From Cryoendolithus antarcticus (taxonomy: Eukaryota; Ascomycota; Dothideomycetes; Cladosporiales; Cladosporiaceae): 64,000 bases of DNA. The position numbers and the translations under genes were made by a program. A model generated the notes under the pieces. It searched no databases. It had not been told where the DNA came from and worked only from the letters and a program-made list of their open reading frames with translations. The DNA is taken from the NCBI GenBank assembly GCA_002077065.1, contig NAJO01000014.1:744001-808000 (forward strand), written 5' to 3'. Below are positions 31,980 to 41,251 of the stretch, piece after piece; within the stretch, counting starts at the first letter, position 1, and every line of letters starts with the position of its first letter.

Positions 31980-34900
31980 CTACATGAGGCTTGTCCTGCC
32001 GCCGACTTCGCTACTCCCCTGTCCATCACTCATCTCGCCGTTCCTGCCGACGACGAACTCCCGATAAATGGTCGACAGCCTCCTCTGCTCCTGCGCACTG
32101 ATTGAGGCCCTCGTACTACCGAGACTCTTTTCGAGATGCTGCCACCGGATCACCGGCTCCTGGCTCTCGCCTGCTGCATGATTGCCATTGACCTGACTTC
32201 GCGCAGTGCTGGGGCGCTGTTGCAGAGCATGACGAGCTTCCTTGGCTTTCCGCCGCGCAAGCTGCATAGCAGCCAGCTTCGAGGCGATCTCTGCGCGTTC
32301 AGCGGCGACTGCTGCAAGCTGTTGGTGGCCGTTTGGCGGACTGTGGTCGCCGAGACGGAAGTAGGTGAAGTCTTGTCGCTTGACGTGGCTTCGATCTTTC
32401 GATTGCGAAGTCGTGCCGTCCATGGCCGTGTCGGTGGAGTCTAGGAGATCGTGGATGGCTTCCAGGTGCGCGTTGTAGACGACGGCTTGTAGGTCTGCGC
32501 CCGAGTAGCCAGATGTCCGCTGAGCTACTTCACGCAATGTTCGTCTACCGTCTTGATGCAAGATGTAGTCATCGAACTTCAGTTGCTTGCTCACTGCGCG
32601 TAGGATGTCCAGTCGGTCTTCTTCGTTCGGCATGTCGCATATCAGACTCTTGTCCAGTCGTCCAGGTCGCAGCAGAGCGGGATCAATGAGATCTGGCCGA
32701 CTCGTCGCAGCTAGCACGTACACACCGCTCAACCCTTCTGCGCCGTCCATCATGGTAAGTAGCATGTTCACTACACGATCAGTGACGCCGGTACTATCGT
32801 GCCCTCGCTTCGGCGCAATCGAGTCGAACTCGTCGAAGAACAATACACATGGCTTCGCAGCCTCTGCTCGCTCGAACAAGTCTCGCACGCTCTTTTCGGA
32901 AGCTCCGATGTACTTATTCAGGATCTCCGGCCCCTTGACCGAGATGAAGTTGAGACCACACTCGCCTGCGACTGCAGAGGCAAGCAGAGTCTTCCCACAG
33001 CCTGGGTAGCCATATAGCAGCAAGCCAGATCGCAGGCGTAGAGGACATTTTGCGAACAGCGGAGCATACGTAGTCGGATACTGCAGTGTCTCTAGTAACG
33101 TCTTCCGGGTTTCCGTAAGGCCACCAATAGATGCGAAGGTCGTCGTTGATGACTGCAGAGTCACGCCACGCAGCGATGCAGGAGTGAACCCTTTCAGCGC
33201 CGCTGTGAAGTCCTGCGCAGCTATCCTCACATTCTCGCCTGGTTGATCTTCGGCGATTGCGCGAATCAGTGCTTCTGTTCTGGCTCTCGAGACCAATACT
33301 GATAAGTCACCTGGCATGTAACCATCAGTCTGGCCGGCGATGTCCAACAAGTCGAGCTGAGGATCTATGTCATCATCGCGCTCATCCACATCAGGCTGCT
33401 CGTGCTCCTCCACATGAGCATCCTCCATCCACTCATTTGCAGAGCTGGAAGGCTGTTCAGACCTCGCCTTAGCAGGTGTTGTGCCACCTTCGCGAACGAG
33501 CAGATCCAGCACCTGCCTTCTCCCATCCTTGTCCGGCGCTTTTAGTGCAATAATATCGCGTACAACATGACTCCCAATAATGTGCCCATGCAGGGACTCC
33601 TTGCCCTGCGCAGTAGCAAGCAGCACGATTCCGGTCTTCGTGCCGCAATGTTCCCTTACAGTATTGCAAAGCAGCTCGCTCACCTGTCGACTTCGCCCGT
33701 TCGCATCCACTTGCAGCTCAGTCTCGATCGGACAAAGCTTGTCCAGATCATCAAGAACGACCAGAGCTCGGCCGCCAAGTCTGGCTCCCCACGCTGCGGA
33801 GGCAAAGGCTCGCTGTAGCGTGTCTTTGATGGTCTTGATCCTCGTCTCTTCTGTCACGAGAGCTCGGCAGGAGATGTATGTGATGTGATAGAGATAGAGA
33901 CTGCGCATTTCGTGAGCAAGAAGCTGAGTCAGAGTCGTCTTTCCAGAGCCGAGACCGCCCGTAATCAAGACTGAAGATAGGCTAGCAAGACTACTACGCG
34001 TGCGATCAAGTATGCTCTTTACTGCTACCATTGTCGGTGTTTGTTCAGGCAGTCGCTCGCCAGGCGGTCTCGGGATCTTCGGCGGTGTAGACTCGGGCTG
34101 TATGGCCAGCTCAAGCTTGCGTTCGCCGCCATGCAGCCAGGCGATACGAGTCTTCGACGGGTCCCCCGACGGAGCGGGTTCGAAGTCTAGCATCCCGCCA
34201 GGCCAGTCTGAGATCGGTGGCAGCAGCATGCCGTTCGTCAAAGGACCAGACAGTAGCAGCTTGCCACAAAGTCGCGTAAAGCCTTGCAGCGCTGCATCCT
34301 TCTCAGCTTTCGACTCGCCGCCGAACTTGAGTCCACCTGCTTTCGCTGCTGCGGCGAATGGCGTAATGCGAAGTCGCTTGACAATCGCATCTTTACTCGC
34401 TTGCTGTGAGGGCTCCTTCAGCGCAGAAGCGGTCTTTGGAAGTTGCGGTGGTGCAGGCTCAATCCTGACGACTCCACCTACCAGGTGCGGTGACGAGAGA
34501 ACCTCGCACAGCAGACTTGACAACACGACATGCTTCGAGTCGGGCGCATCTGGCCATTCGCACACTTTTGCCACGACTCTGGTGGCCGGCAGCCCACCCT
34601 GCGCTGATTGCACAGGCTGATCTGATACTTCATTGAACGACGCAGGCTTGACAACCGAGACTGTGGCCCAGGTCACGCCCCGAAGCATCTGCGAAATCAG
34701 TAGATCCCGATCCAGCCAGATCTTCAGTCCTTCATCTGCGAAATCCTCCTGTCCGGCAGTGCCGTAGTCTACCTCAAGAAGCTCCGAGTCCAGCGCTCTT
34801 GTAATGCCGCGCAAGAACAGTGGAGGTCGTGACTTCTCTGCCTCTTGCGCGCTTCGAGGACGTGTTGCACCCCGTTCACTGCGTCCGGCAACGCTTCGGC

Positions 34901-35717
34901 GGCCACTGACACTAGCAGTATCTCGAGAAGACGACGGCCGAGCAGCTTGCCGCGTCTTCGGCGCAACGATGACCTCGGCATCAGGTGCCAACTTGACGAA
35001 AGGCTGAGACGCGGGTACCGGAGGCGTAAGACCAGTCACGAGGATATTTGCCGTTGACGTCGGAGACAGATGTAAAGTCAGAGGGTGTCCGGGTCCAGCA
35101 GCTGGATTTGGTAGCGCTCGGACTTGAGAGATGAAGTTCATCTCGAGGAACCTCGCATGGAGTTCGATGACTGGGACATTGTCAATACTTTTGCTGCGTT
35201 GGAACTTCCTGAATCAATACTTACTCTCCCAATCAGTGACACCAACCGGCTCAATGTTGACAGTATGCGCTAGTGGAGGTTCTAGATGCAGCGAGACGGA
35301 AACCTACTACACGCACTTAGCCATCGTCCACGCACGGCATTCCCACTCCCATAGACTCACCTTCATACCTCCCACTAACCCCAACCCTTTACCAAACGTA
35401 GCATCCACCTCCACCGTCGGCACATCCTGATCCGGTCGTCCAGTGCCATCCCTACGGCTCAGCGAGCTAGTCTTGGTCTGCGAGCGCATGCCAGTCCACC
35501 CCAGGAATACTGAGCGTGGTGCCGGTCTCGAGTCTGGTCCGGATCCAGGAGGCGGCGTGTATGACAACTCGATAACGACATTTTGCACCACGGCATTGGA
35601 GTTCAGCAGCAAGTTGACTAGAGACGATGGGAGGTTGAGTAGACAATTCTTTAGGCCGGGGAGAAGAATGACTTCGGCTTGCGTGGCCGTGGGCTTTCGA
35701 CCTGGAGCAGCCATCAT
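31980..35717 (-). CDS. PEX1: Peroxisomal biogenesis AAA+ ATPase PEX1
   Basis: PEX1 with PEX6 forms the AAA+ motor that extracts ubiquitinated PEX5 from the peroxisome membrane. Three exons are inferred: 35717-35361, 35303-35225 and 35170-31980, giving about 1,208 residues. Introns are 57 nt (35304-35360) and 54 nt (35171-35224). The N-terminal domain has LKNCLLNLPSSLVNLLL, typical of PEX1, and the junctions restore KVSVSLHLEP and DWEIIELHARFLEMNF. The weaker D1 domain has Walker A GGLGSGKTT near residue 550 and Walker B ALVVLDDLDKL. The stronger D2 has GYPGCGKTLLASAVAGE near residue 870, FFDEFDSIAPKRG, and the SRH-like DLIDPALLRPGRLDK. A low-complexity linker links the domains. Two in-frame ATGs occur at the start (35717 and 35714). 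Confidence 0.92.
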
Positions 35718-36060
35718 AAGGTGTGACAAGCACCCTGCGTCGACGCTTCCGAAAATCGTTGATTAACGCGAGATTGCGTCGCATTTCTGACCTGCATGTT
35801 TACTGATGTCTACAGATACCTAGCTCTCGGCATCTCCCCAAAACGTTCGGGCCGGACCTCGGCTCATCAAAGTTGCACATGCGTGGCTATGAGAGTGGCC
35901 CTCAAATGTCTCGCAAGCGTCTGCGTAAGGGAACACAATTATAAGAGTAAGGGGATCGGGCATGAAGGCGATATCTCAGGAGCGCATCGGGAAGAAGTCA
36001 ATATGCCTCAAGGCATCAGGGTATAGAAATATAGGACAGCCGAAACCAAGACCAATTCCA
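35718..36060. other. Intergenic, PEX1 promoter and 3' end of next gene
   Basis: This 343-base stretch must hold the PEX1 promoter. No motif is supported. Confidence 0.4.
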
Positions 36061-37527
36061 CTACCGCCTCGCCTTCCTCCTTCTAGCCTCGTTGCCCTTG
36101 ACCACAGTCTTACTTCCGCCCGCAGTCACCTCCCTCTCGCTTTCCCGCACTCTGCCGTCCTCTTCTCTCCGCACAGGCACACCCTGCTCCTCACTTCCAC
36201 TACTCCCACTCTCCATCTCCCTGCTCAGGCCACTGCCTTTCCGTCCAGGCGTTCCAAGCGCAGGGTCCGAGTAGTGCATACCGATGCCCGCCACTCCAGG
36301 CCTACTAGCCAACGGCGACGAGGCGGGTGGCACACGACGGAGAGTCGCGTAGCTCACGTCTGCCGGACCGCTGAAGTGTCGTCGCTGTCCTTGCGCAGCA
36401 GGCGAGGACGGGTCGACTGGGCCGGGGTAATACGGCTCAGGGTGGGCGTATTGGGCGTTCGAGGCTGAGCGTACGCGAGATTGTGGAGGTAAAGGCGGAG
36501 GGAGGTAGTAGTCTGCTTCCTCTTGATCTCGTGCTGAGTGAGGGGAGCCAGAGGAAGGTGGGCGCATGCTGGGATGCACAGGGTAGTAGCGTGGTGGGTA
36601 GGGGGCGTAGACTGGTTCGGGAGGAGTGGAGTCGCGGCGCGTGTGTTGTGATGTCGAGCGTGCGCGGGTTCGGCCGTGGACTGGCTGGGCTCGAATCGCT
36701 TCGGGGCTATGTTGTGGGTAGTAGGCGTAAGGTGCGTAGATGGGCACGCCGTTTGGACCCGGAATCATCACGCCCGGAGGCTGTGCAGCGGGCGAGACGA
36801 CGGGCGTGCGCTCGGCCGAGGTCGTTCGTTTCACTTTTGCTTTCGAGTTGGACATGGCGGATGGTGGTGTTGATGGACCGAACAGGCCAGTGCTGAGCTT
36901 CTTGCGGCCCTTGAGACTCGACAAGCTACTCGAGCTGTTCTCTCGACTGTTCGCCTTGCCTCTGACGGCTTTTTTGGGCGTCGCCGGCGGTGAAGCTACC
37001 TGCAGAGGTGGCGGTACCGGTGCTGGCTGCTGGATCCCTCTCCTGCGCTCAAGCACCTCCATCTCCTCTAACGATAGACTGACGTTCGTTGTTCCCTGAG
37101 CTCGTGCTCTTGCAATCCGATCATACGCTGCTTGTGCAAGTGCAGCATCTCTTCCACTCTGTTCAATACTTCTCTGATGATATTCATCGTCGGCGATCGC
37201 ATATGCATCCGGGTGGCTTCCATATCGGTGTTGTCCAAGGTCGTATCCAGTGAAATGAAGTTCGTCACCCGCAAATCCCCCTGTATGACCATCTATCGGA
37301 TATCCATCCGCGTCTAGATAAGCACCTTGCTCATAATCATCCTGACTATCATACTCCTCATAATGCTGTCCAAATGGCACAGCTGCATTGCGAAGCTCCT
37401 GTTCCTGCGGTCTTGGCAACCTTCGCCTACCGCTGCCAACAGGAGCTCCGGGTGGTCTTCCCGTATCATAGGGCGAAGGAGGGTGCGCGGCCGACCACCT
37501 GAAGATTGTCAGCTTGGCAAATGCCAT
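36061..37527 (-). CDS. Low-complexity fungal protein, unknown function
   Basis: I recognise no family. The 488-residue frame is mostly Pro/Ser/Arg/Tyr-rich low complexity. A central helical stretch, about residues 125-165, has QAAYDRIARARAQGTTNVSL and SLEEMEVLERRRG, the only region that looks ordered. Tyr/Pro-rich segments (YAPYPPRYYPVHP and similar) and a basic tail (EARRRKARR) follow. The ATG at 37527 lies only 23 bases after the PRA1 stop on the same strand. It also lies inside an intron-like segment, 37499-37550, with GTGAGT, GCTGAC and TTCAG. If that segment is spliced, the ATG is lost and the true start is unknown. The first residues (MAFAKLTIFRW) should therefore be treated as uncertain. 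Confidence 0.55.
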   Translation of the reverse strand: MAFAKLTIFRWSAAHPPSPYDTGRPPGAPVGSGRRRLPRPQEQELRNAAVPFGQHYEEYDSQDDYEQGAYLDADGYPIDGHTGGFAGDELHFTGYDLGQHRYGSHPDAYAIADDEYHQRSIEQSGRDAALAQAAYDRIARARAQGTTNVSLSLEEMEVLERRRGIQQPAPVPPPLQVASPPATPKKAVRGKANSRENSSSSLSSLKGRKKLSTGLFGPSTPPSAMSNSKAKVKRTTSAERTPVVSPAAQPPGVMIPGPNGVPIYAPYAYYPQHSPEAIRAQPVHGRTRARSTSQHTRRDSTPPEPVYAPYPPRYYPVHPSMRPPSSGSPHSARDQEEADYYLPPPLPPQSRVRSASNAQYAHPEPYYPGPVDPSSPAAQGQRRHFSGPADVSYATLRRVPPASSPLASRPGVAGIGMHYSDPALGTPGRKGSGLSREMESGSSGSEEQGVPVRREEDGRVRESEREVTAGGSKTVVKGNEARRRKARR

Positions 37528-37550
37528 GACTTTGGTGTTGCGACACTCAC
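37499..37550 (-). other. Intron-like segment spanning the PRA1 stop / next-gene start junction
   Basis: On the minus strand, GTGAGT starts immediately after the PRA1 stop codon TAG. GCTGAC lies 16 bases before a TTCAG acceptor. The length of 52 nt equals the usual intron here. The ATG of the 488-residue frame lies within it. The signals are seen directly; whether it is spliced is unknown. Confidence 0.5.
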
Positions 37551-38081
37551 CTAGACCGCTTCCTCAGAGAAAGAGGCAGCTACATCGCGCTCCAGAAGCG
37601 CGGCATGCCCCAAAATCGTCACACCTGAAGCTCCAAGCAGCCAGAAAAGCGCGGAGAACGGCCCAGACCAGAAGAAGAGCGGTGTCGCAATGACGAAAAG
37701 CCCTGTATACAGCTGCGAAGTCGTCGCCTTCGCAAAGCCAACATCCAGATCCCGTCCTTGCAACTTTCCTATTCCCCACATCCCACCAACCACCAGGAGA
37801 ATGACAAAGGCCAACAGCTTGCTGGTGAGCAAGCAGTAGATGGACAGCATAACGAAGAGGACCGCATAGTTGCTGCTGAAGTAGCCAAGGTTGTAGTTGA
37901 CGCGCGATTGCAGGTCGCCGAAGTCTCGAGGTTTCGAGACGCGTTTGATGTCTAGGAACTCGCTGATCGGCTTCAGATTCGCGAATCGGTTTGCGACACT
38001 CTGTGATCGTACGCTGTCGAAGCGCGATGAGAGGTTGAGCCGGCTCGTCAGTGCCTCAATGGGTATATTGATGCGCGCCAT
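37551..38081 (-). CDS. YIP3: Prenylated Rab acceptor family protein (PRA1/Yip3)
   Basis: A 176-residue frame encodes a PRA1-family membrane protein, which binds prenylated Rab GTPases and acts in ER-Golgi vesicle sorting. The N-terminal soluble half has SKPRDFGDLQSRVNYNLGYF, the conserved approach to the first hydrophobic hairpin. Hydrophobic pairs run from about residue 70 to 105 (YAVLFVMLSIYCLLTSKLLA and on) and from 125 to 160 (LYTGLFVIATPLFFW and SALFWLLGASGVTIL). The tail is short and acidic (SFSEEAV). Length is typical. It is divergent from the ERJ5 gene and in very tight tandem with the 488-residue gene downstream. Confidence 0.9.
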   Translation of the reverse strand: MARINIPIEALTSRLNLSSRFDSVRSQSVANRFANLKPISEFLDIKRVSKPRDFGDLQSRVNYNLGYFSSNYAVLFVMLSIYCLLTSKLLAFVILLVVGGMWGIGKLQGRDLDVGFAKATTSQLYTGLFVIATPLFFWSGPFSALFWLLGASGVTILGHAALLERDVAASFSEEAV

Positions 38082-38760
38082 GGTTGCGAGTCTCTAGTTG
38101 TGTAGGTGGAGCGAACGGGGATTCGAGAGTCGAAAGGGTCTTGGATGGTCGAGGACCTGCCTCAGGGGTTAAACACGAAAAGTATCACATGCTTACGGAC
38201 GCCTTCGAAGATGGCCGTGCACGAGTGCTGACTGTACGGTCGGATGTGGGTACTCACGAGGAACTCGGTATTAGTATATCGTAGTGTCGTGAAAGAAGTA
38301 CTCGAATCGAAACTCGATCTGCGAAGGTGTATGAAGTCCTGATCCGAAAGCGTGGATGGTTGAGGTAACTCCGTAGCAATACCCCCGTCGCCAGGCAAGC
38401 GGAGCAGAGGAATGCTTCTCCTTGTCCCTGCCGACTCTGTCGCTTACTGCCGGTCCCGAGAAATCAAATGTATCGGACAGGACATAGTCGGCTGCCTGTG
38501 AAGGCACAGCCCCTCGTAAGGGGACACCTTTCGAGGTCAAAGGATGTGAAATGAACAGCTGTCTCGCTCTTCACCGTCTTCCCAGCAAGCCAGCATCTGC
38601 ACCCGCATCCACTTCAGCAGGGCGCCCAATCCCCCATCCCAGGCGTGCGCGAAATACAGGGCACACCCGCTCGCTTATACCCGTCGATCTTGCATAGATG
38701 TAAACTTATTTGCCCTGCTCAATTCTCTCATACCTCCACGTTGCATTAACCTCAGTGACG
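38082..38760. other. Divergent promoter region, PRA1 and ERJ5
   Basis: These 679 bases separate two ER/Golgi membrane-protein genes. No coding frame is convincing, and I did not identify a UPR element. Confidence 0.4.
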
Positions 38761-40059
38761 ATGAGACTCCTCATTCGAGCAGCAGTGCTGCTCACCTGCT
38801 GTACCTCCCTCGTCGCTGGCTGGACCAAAGACGACCACGAGATCTTCCGCCTCAACGACGAGGTGCGCAAGAATGAAGGTCTGAATACGACTTTCTATTC
38901 GCTGCTTGGCGTACCTTCCACTGCCAACAATAAGGACATCGAGCGCGCGTACCGTAAGCTCTCCGTGCGCTTGCACCCGGACAAGGCGAAGGATGCCTGG
39001 CTCGCTTCGCGTAGTCTGCCGAAGTCCACCAAGACGAAGCCAGGAACGAAACCTACCGTGCATGTCCAGAAGAACAAGCAGCCCTCTAATAGCGAGTATG
39101 CTGCGTTCATGAAGACCGCGTCAGCCCGATATGAACGTATAAACTCCGTCGTGCTGGTCCTCAAGGGCTCAGAGCGCCAGCGCTACGACCACTTCCTCAG
39201 CAATGGCTTCCCCGCTTGGAGAGGCACAGGCTACTACTACTCCCGCTACCGCCCTGGGCTGGGTAGCGTGCTCGTAGGCCTCTTCCTCTTCCTCGGCGGA
39301 GGCGTGCACTATGCTGTGCGGTACATGAACTACAAACAGCACCGCGAGTTCGTCCAGCGGTACATTAAGGATGCCCGCCGCAACGCGTGGGGAGACGACA
39401 GCAGTCTCGCGAACATCCCTGGATTGAACGGCAACACTACACCGACTTCTGCGTCGCGACAAGATACGCCTGACGGAGGAGATGAGAGTATGCAGTGGAA
39501 TCGCAAGCAGAAGCGCGCGATGGAGAAGGACAAGAAGCGCGATGCGAAGAACCCGACTAAGAGCGCGAGATTGGCGGAGAAGGCCAAGAAGGACGGGATC
39601 AGCACGCCTGTTGAGGCGGAGCTGACGAGTGGGCCTGTTGGAGCGAAGAAGCGGGTACGAGCAGAGAACGGGAAGATCTTGATTGTGGACTCTGTGGGTA
39701 ATGTGTATCTGGAGGACGAGACGGAGGAGGGTGAAACGAGGGAATTCTTGTTGGATGTGAGTGCTACAGGTATACACTGCTGGCTTGACCCTTATTGACT
39801 TACTTTGCAGCCCGATGAGATCGCCTTCCCCAGCATCACGGACACCTTCGTCGTCCGCGGTCCGATGTACCTCTACAACGTTTCGCTTGGCCGACTGCTC
39901 AACAAGCAGACGAACGACCACATCTTCGCCGAAGCGAATGGTGAGGATGTGTTGGAGGAGGTGGGAATTCCTGGCATCACTGAGCCAAGCCTTTCCTCCG
40001 CAATCACTCCGAATGCTGAGGCCGAGAGCCGGAAACGCAAGCTGAAGCGGTATACTTGA
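38761..40059 (+). CDS. ERJ5: ER membrane J-protein (Erj5-like DnaJ co-chaperone)
   Basis: This encodes an ER-localised Hsp40 that stimulates the lumenal Hsp70. Two exons, 38761-39756 and 39811-40059, are joined across a 54-nt intron (GTGAGT to TTTGCAG) that links FLLD to PDEIAF, giving about 414 residues. The first 20 residues form a signal peptide (MRLLIRAAVLLTCCTSLVAG). A J domain follows at about residues 40-140, with FYSLLGVPSTANNKDIERAY and the diagnostic HPD in RLHPDKAKD. It carries an insert of low-complexity Lys/Thr. A transmembrane segment (GSVLVGLFLFLGGGVHYAV) lies at about residues 165-185. A Lys-rich cytosolic region and a conserved fungal C-terminal domain with RGPMYLYNVSLGR end the protein. 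The ATG at 38761 was chosen because it begins the signal peptide. Confidence 0.87.
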
Positions 40060-40303
40060 GCATTTGGTAGCCGTATAGATGGCCAAAAGTTGTAGATATC
40101 TTGGAAGTGCCTCATTTATGGCCTCCGATCAGCTGACTGACTCCTTCCTCCCCTTCGATTCGCTTTTGTGTATCAAACACTGCCTCCCGTCGCTATGAGC
40201 TGTCCATCCAAGCATGCTATCCCAAAACGCCATCGTCGAGTGCACTGCGAACCATGAAGCCTGTTCCCAGCCTGTGTGTCCAGCACGCCATAGTATCACG
40301 TTC

Positions 40304-40770
40304 TCACGAGAAGAAGCCAAAGATGATCCTTACGAGCTCCACAAAGAGGCCACCACAGACGACGAAGAGTAGCAGATCTGGATCATTAAAGTCAGTATCG
40401 TGTAAGTCTTGCCCACCTCAGTCCTCTCAGCCCAATGTCATGGCCTTTCCTCCTCACTGCGCGACGCAAGCACAATCCGAGGGCTCATCTTTGCTCCACC
40501 ATCCTCCTGAAACGCCATGCGCCGCTTGTTCTGCCTTCGTCTCACTTCAGGGAATAGAGAAGGCACTCACATAACCACCCAACACTTATTGGTAGCTTTG
40601 CCGGCTTCTCCTTCTTCTTGATCGCTTCTGTCGGCTTGCCCATTTTTGCTTCTTGCAGCTTGGCGAACTGGGCATTCGCCTTTCGTTGTTGGGGTGTTTG
40701 CGCCTGAATCTAGCGTTAGTATATGGATTCGAGCACCTGGTACGCCTAGTAGCGGGGAAAGACCGACCAT
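40304..40770 (-). CDS. YSY6: Stress-associated ER protein SERP1/RAMP4 (Ysy6-like)
   Basis: A tiny tail-anchored ER protein linked to the Sec61 translocon and to protection of nascent membrane proteins. It appears only after splicing: exons 40770-40768 (the ATG alone), 40703-40571 and 40377-40304, with introns of 64 nt (perfect TACTAAC branch) and 193 nt (GTGAGT to GATCCAG, branch ACTGAC). The 69-residue product begins MAQTPQQRKANAQFAKLQ, the characteristic basic N-terminal part, then Lys-rich AIKKKEKPAKLPISVGW, and ends in one membrane helix (LLLFVVCGGLFVELVRII) and GFFS. Length and layout match the family (60-75 residues). It is convergent with ERJ5, another ER chaperone-related gene. Confidence rests on continuity across three exons. 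Confidence 0.85.
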
Positions 40771-41247
40771 GTTGGGGAGTGGAAAGAGAGCTGTAGTGTG
40801 GGAAGTGAAGTTAACGTGGCTCCCTACAGCTTTGTATATTGTTCGGCGGCTCGAGTCACAAGGAGATGCTCGTGACAGTAGGATCCGTCAATCGGGACAC
40901 GCAGCTCGGAATGGCGGAGAATTGTAGCTCCGGGAGAGCAACGCCACGTGGTCGGGCTTGAACGGGCCGAGGCCTAAACCCTACCTTAACGATAGTAGAA
41001 GTTTGTTACGCCACCATTCAGATCCGATAATCGACAGAAGGAGTTCATTCACTGTGACTCTAGGGGCTGTGGCATCTATCACGAATCGGCTATCAACATC
41101 AATCGTTGCAAACTCACAAGCTCGACTGTCCACCACCTAGTTGTACGAAGCCTAAGATCCTGATTAGTACTGCAACGTGTCGATCGCGGCAAAGCCAGGC
41201 TGCTATCGCAACAGTATCTTCATCAGAGACATGCCTAAGAATTCTCG
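40771..41247. other. Divergent promoter region, YSY6 and MDM20
   Basis: The 477 bases contain CACGTG at 40945-40950 and a telobox-like CCTAAACCCTACC at 40973-40985, both single copies. A six-codon upstream frame, 41231-41251, ends in a stop overlapping the MDM20 start. No additional gene is seen. Confidence 0.45.
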
Positions 41248-41251
41248 ATGA
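41231..41251 (+). promoter_or_regulatory. Upstream ORF overlapping the MDM20 start
   Basis: The frame ATG-CCT-AAG-AAT-TCT-CGA-TGA encodes six residues. Its stop overlaps the MDM20 start as ATGA. If the leader includes it, translation would need reinitiation or leaky scanning, which could lower expression. Seen in sequence; function is inferred. Confidence 0.4.

Noticed and set aside
40945..40985. CACGTG and telobox-like elements between YSY6 and MDM20
   Set aside because: Each occurs once; six- to thirteen-base matches in a 477-base gap are not strong evidence of function.
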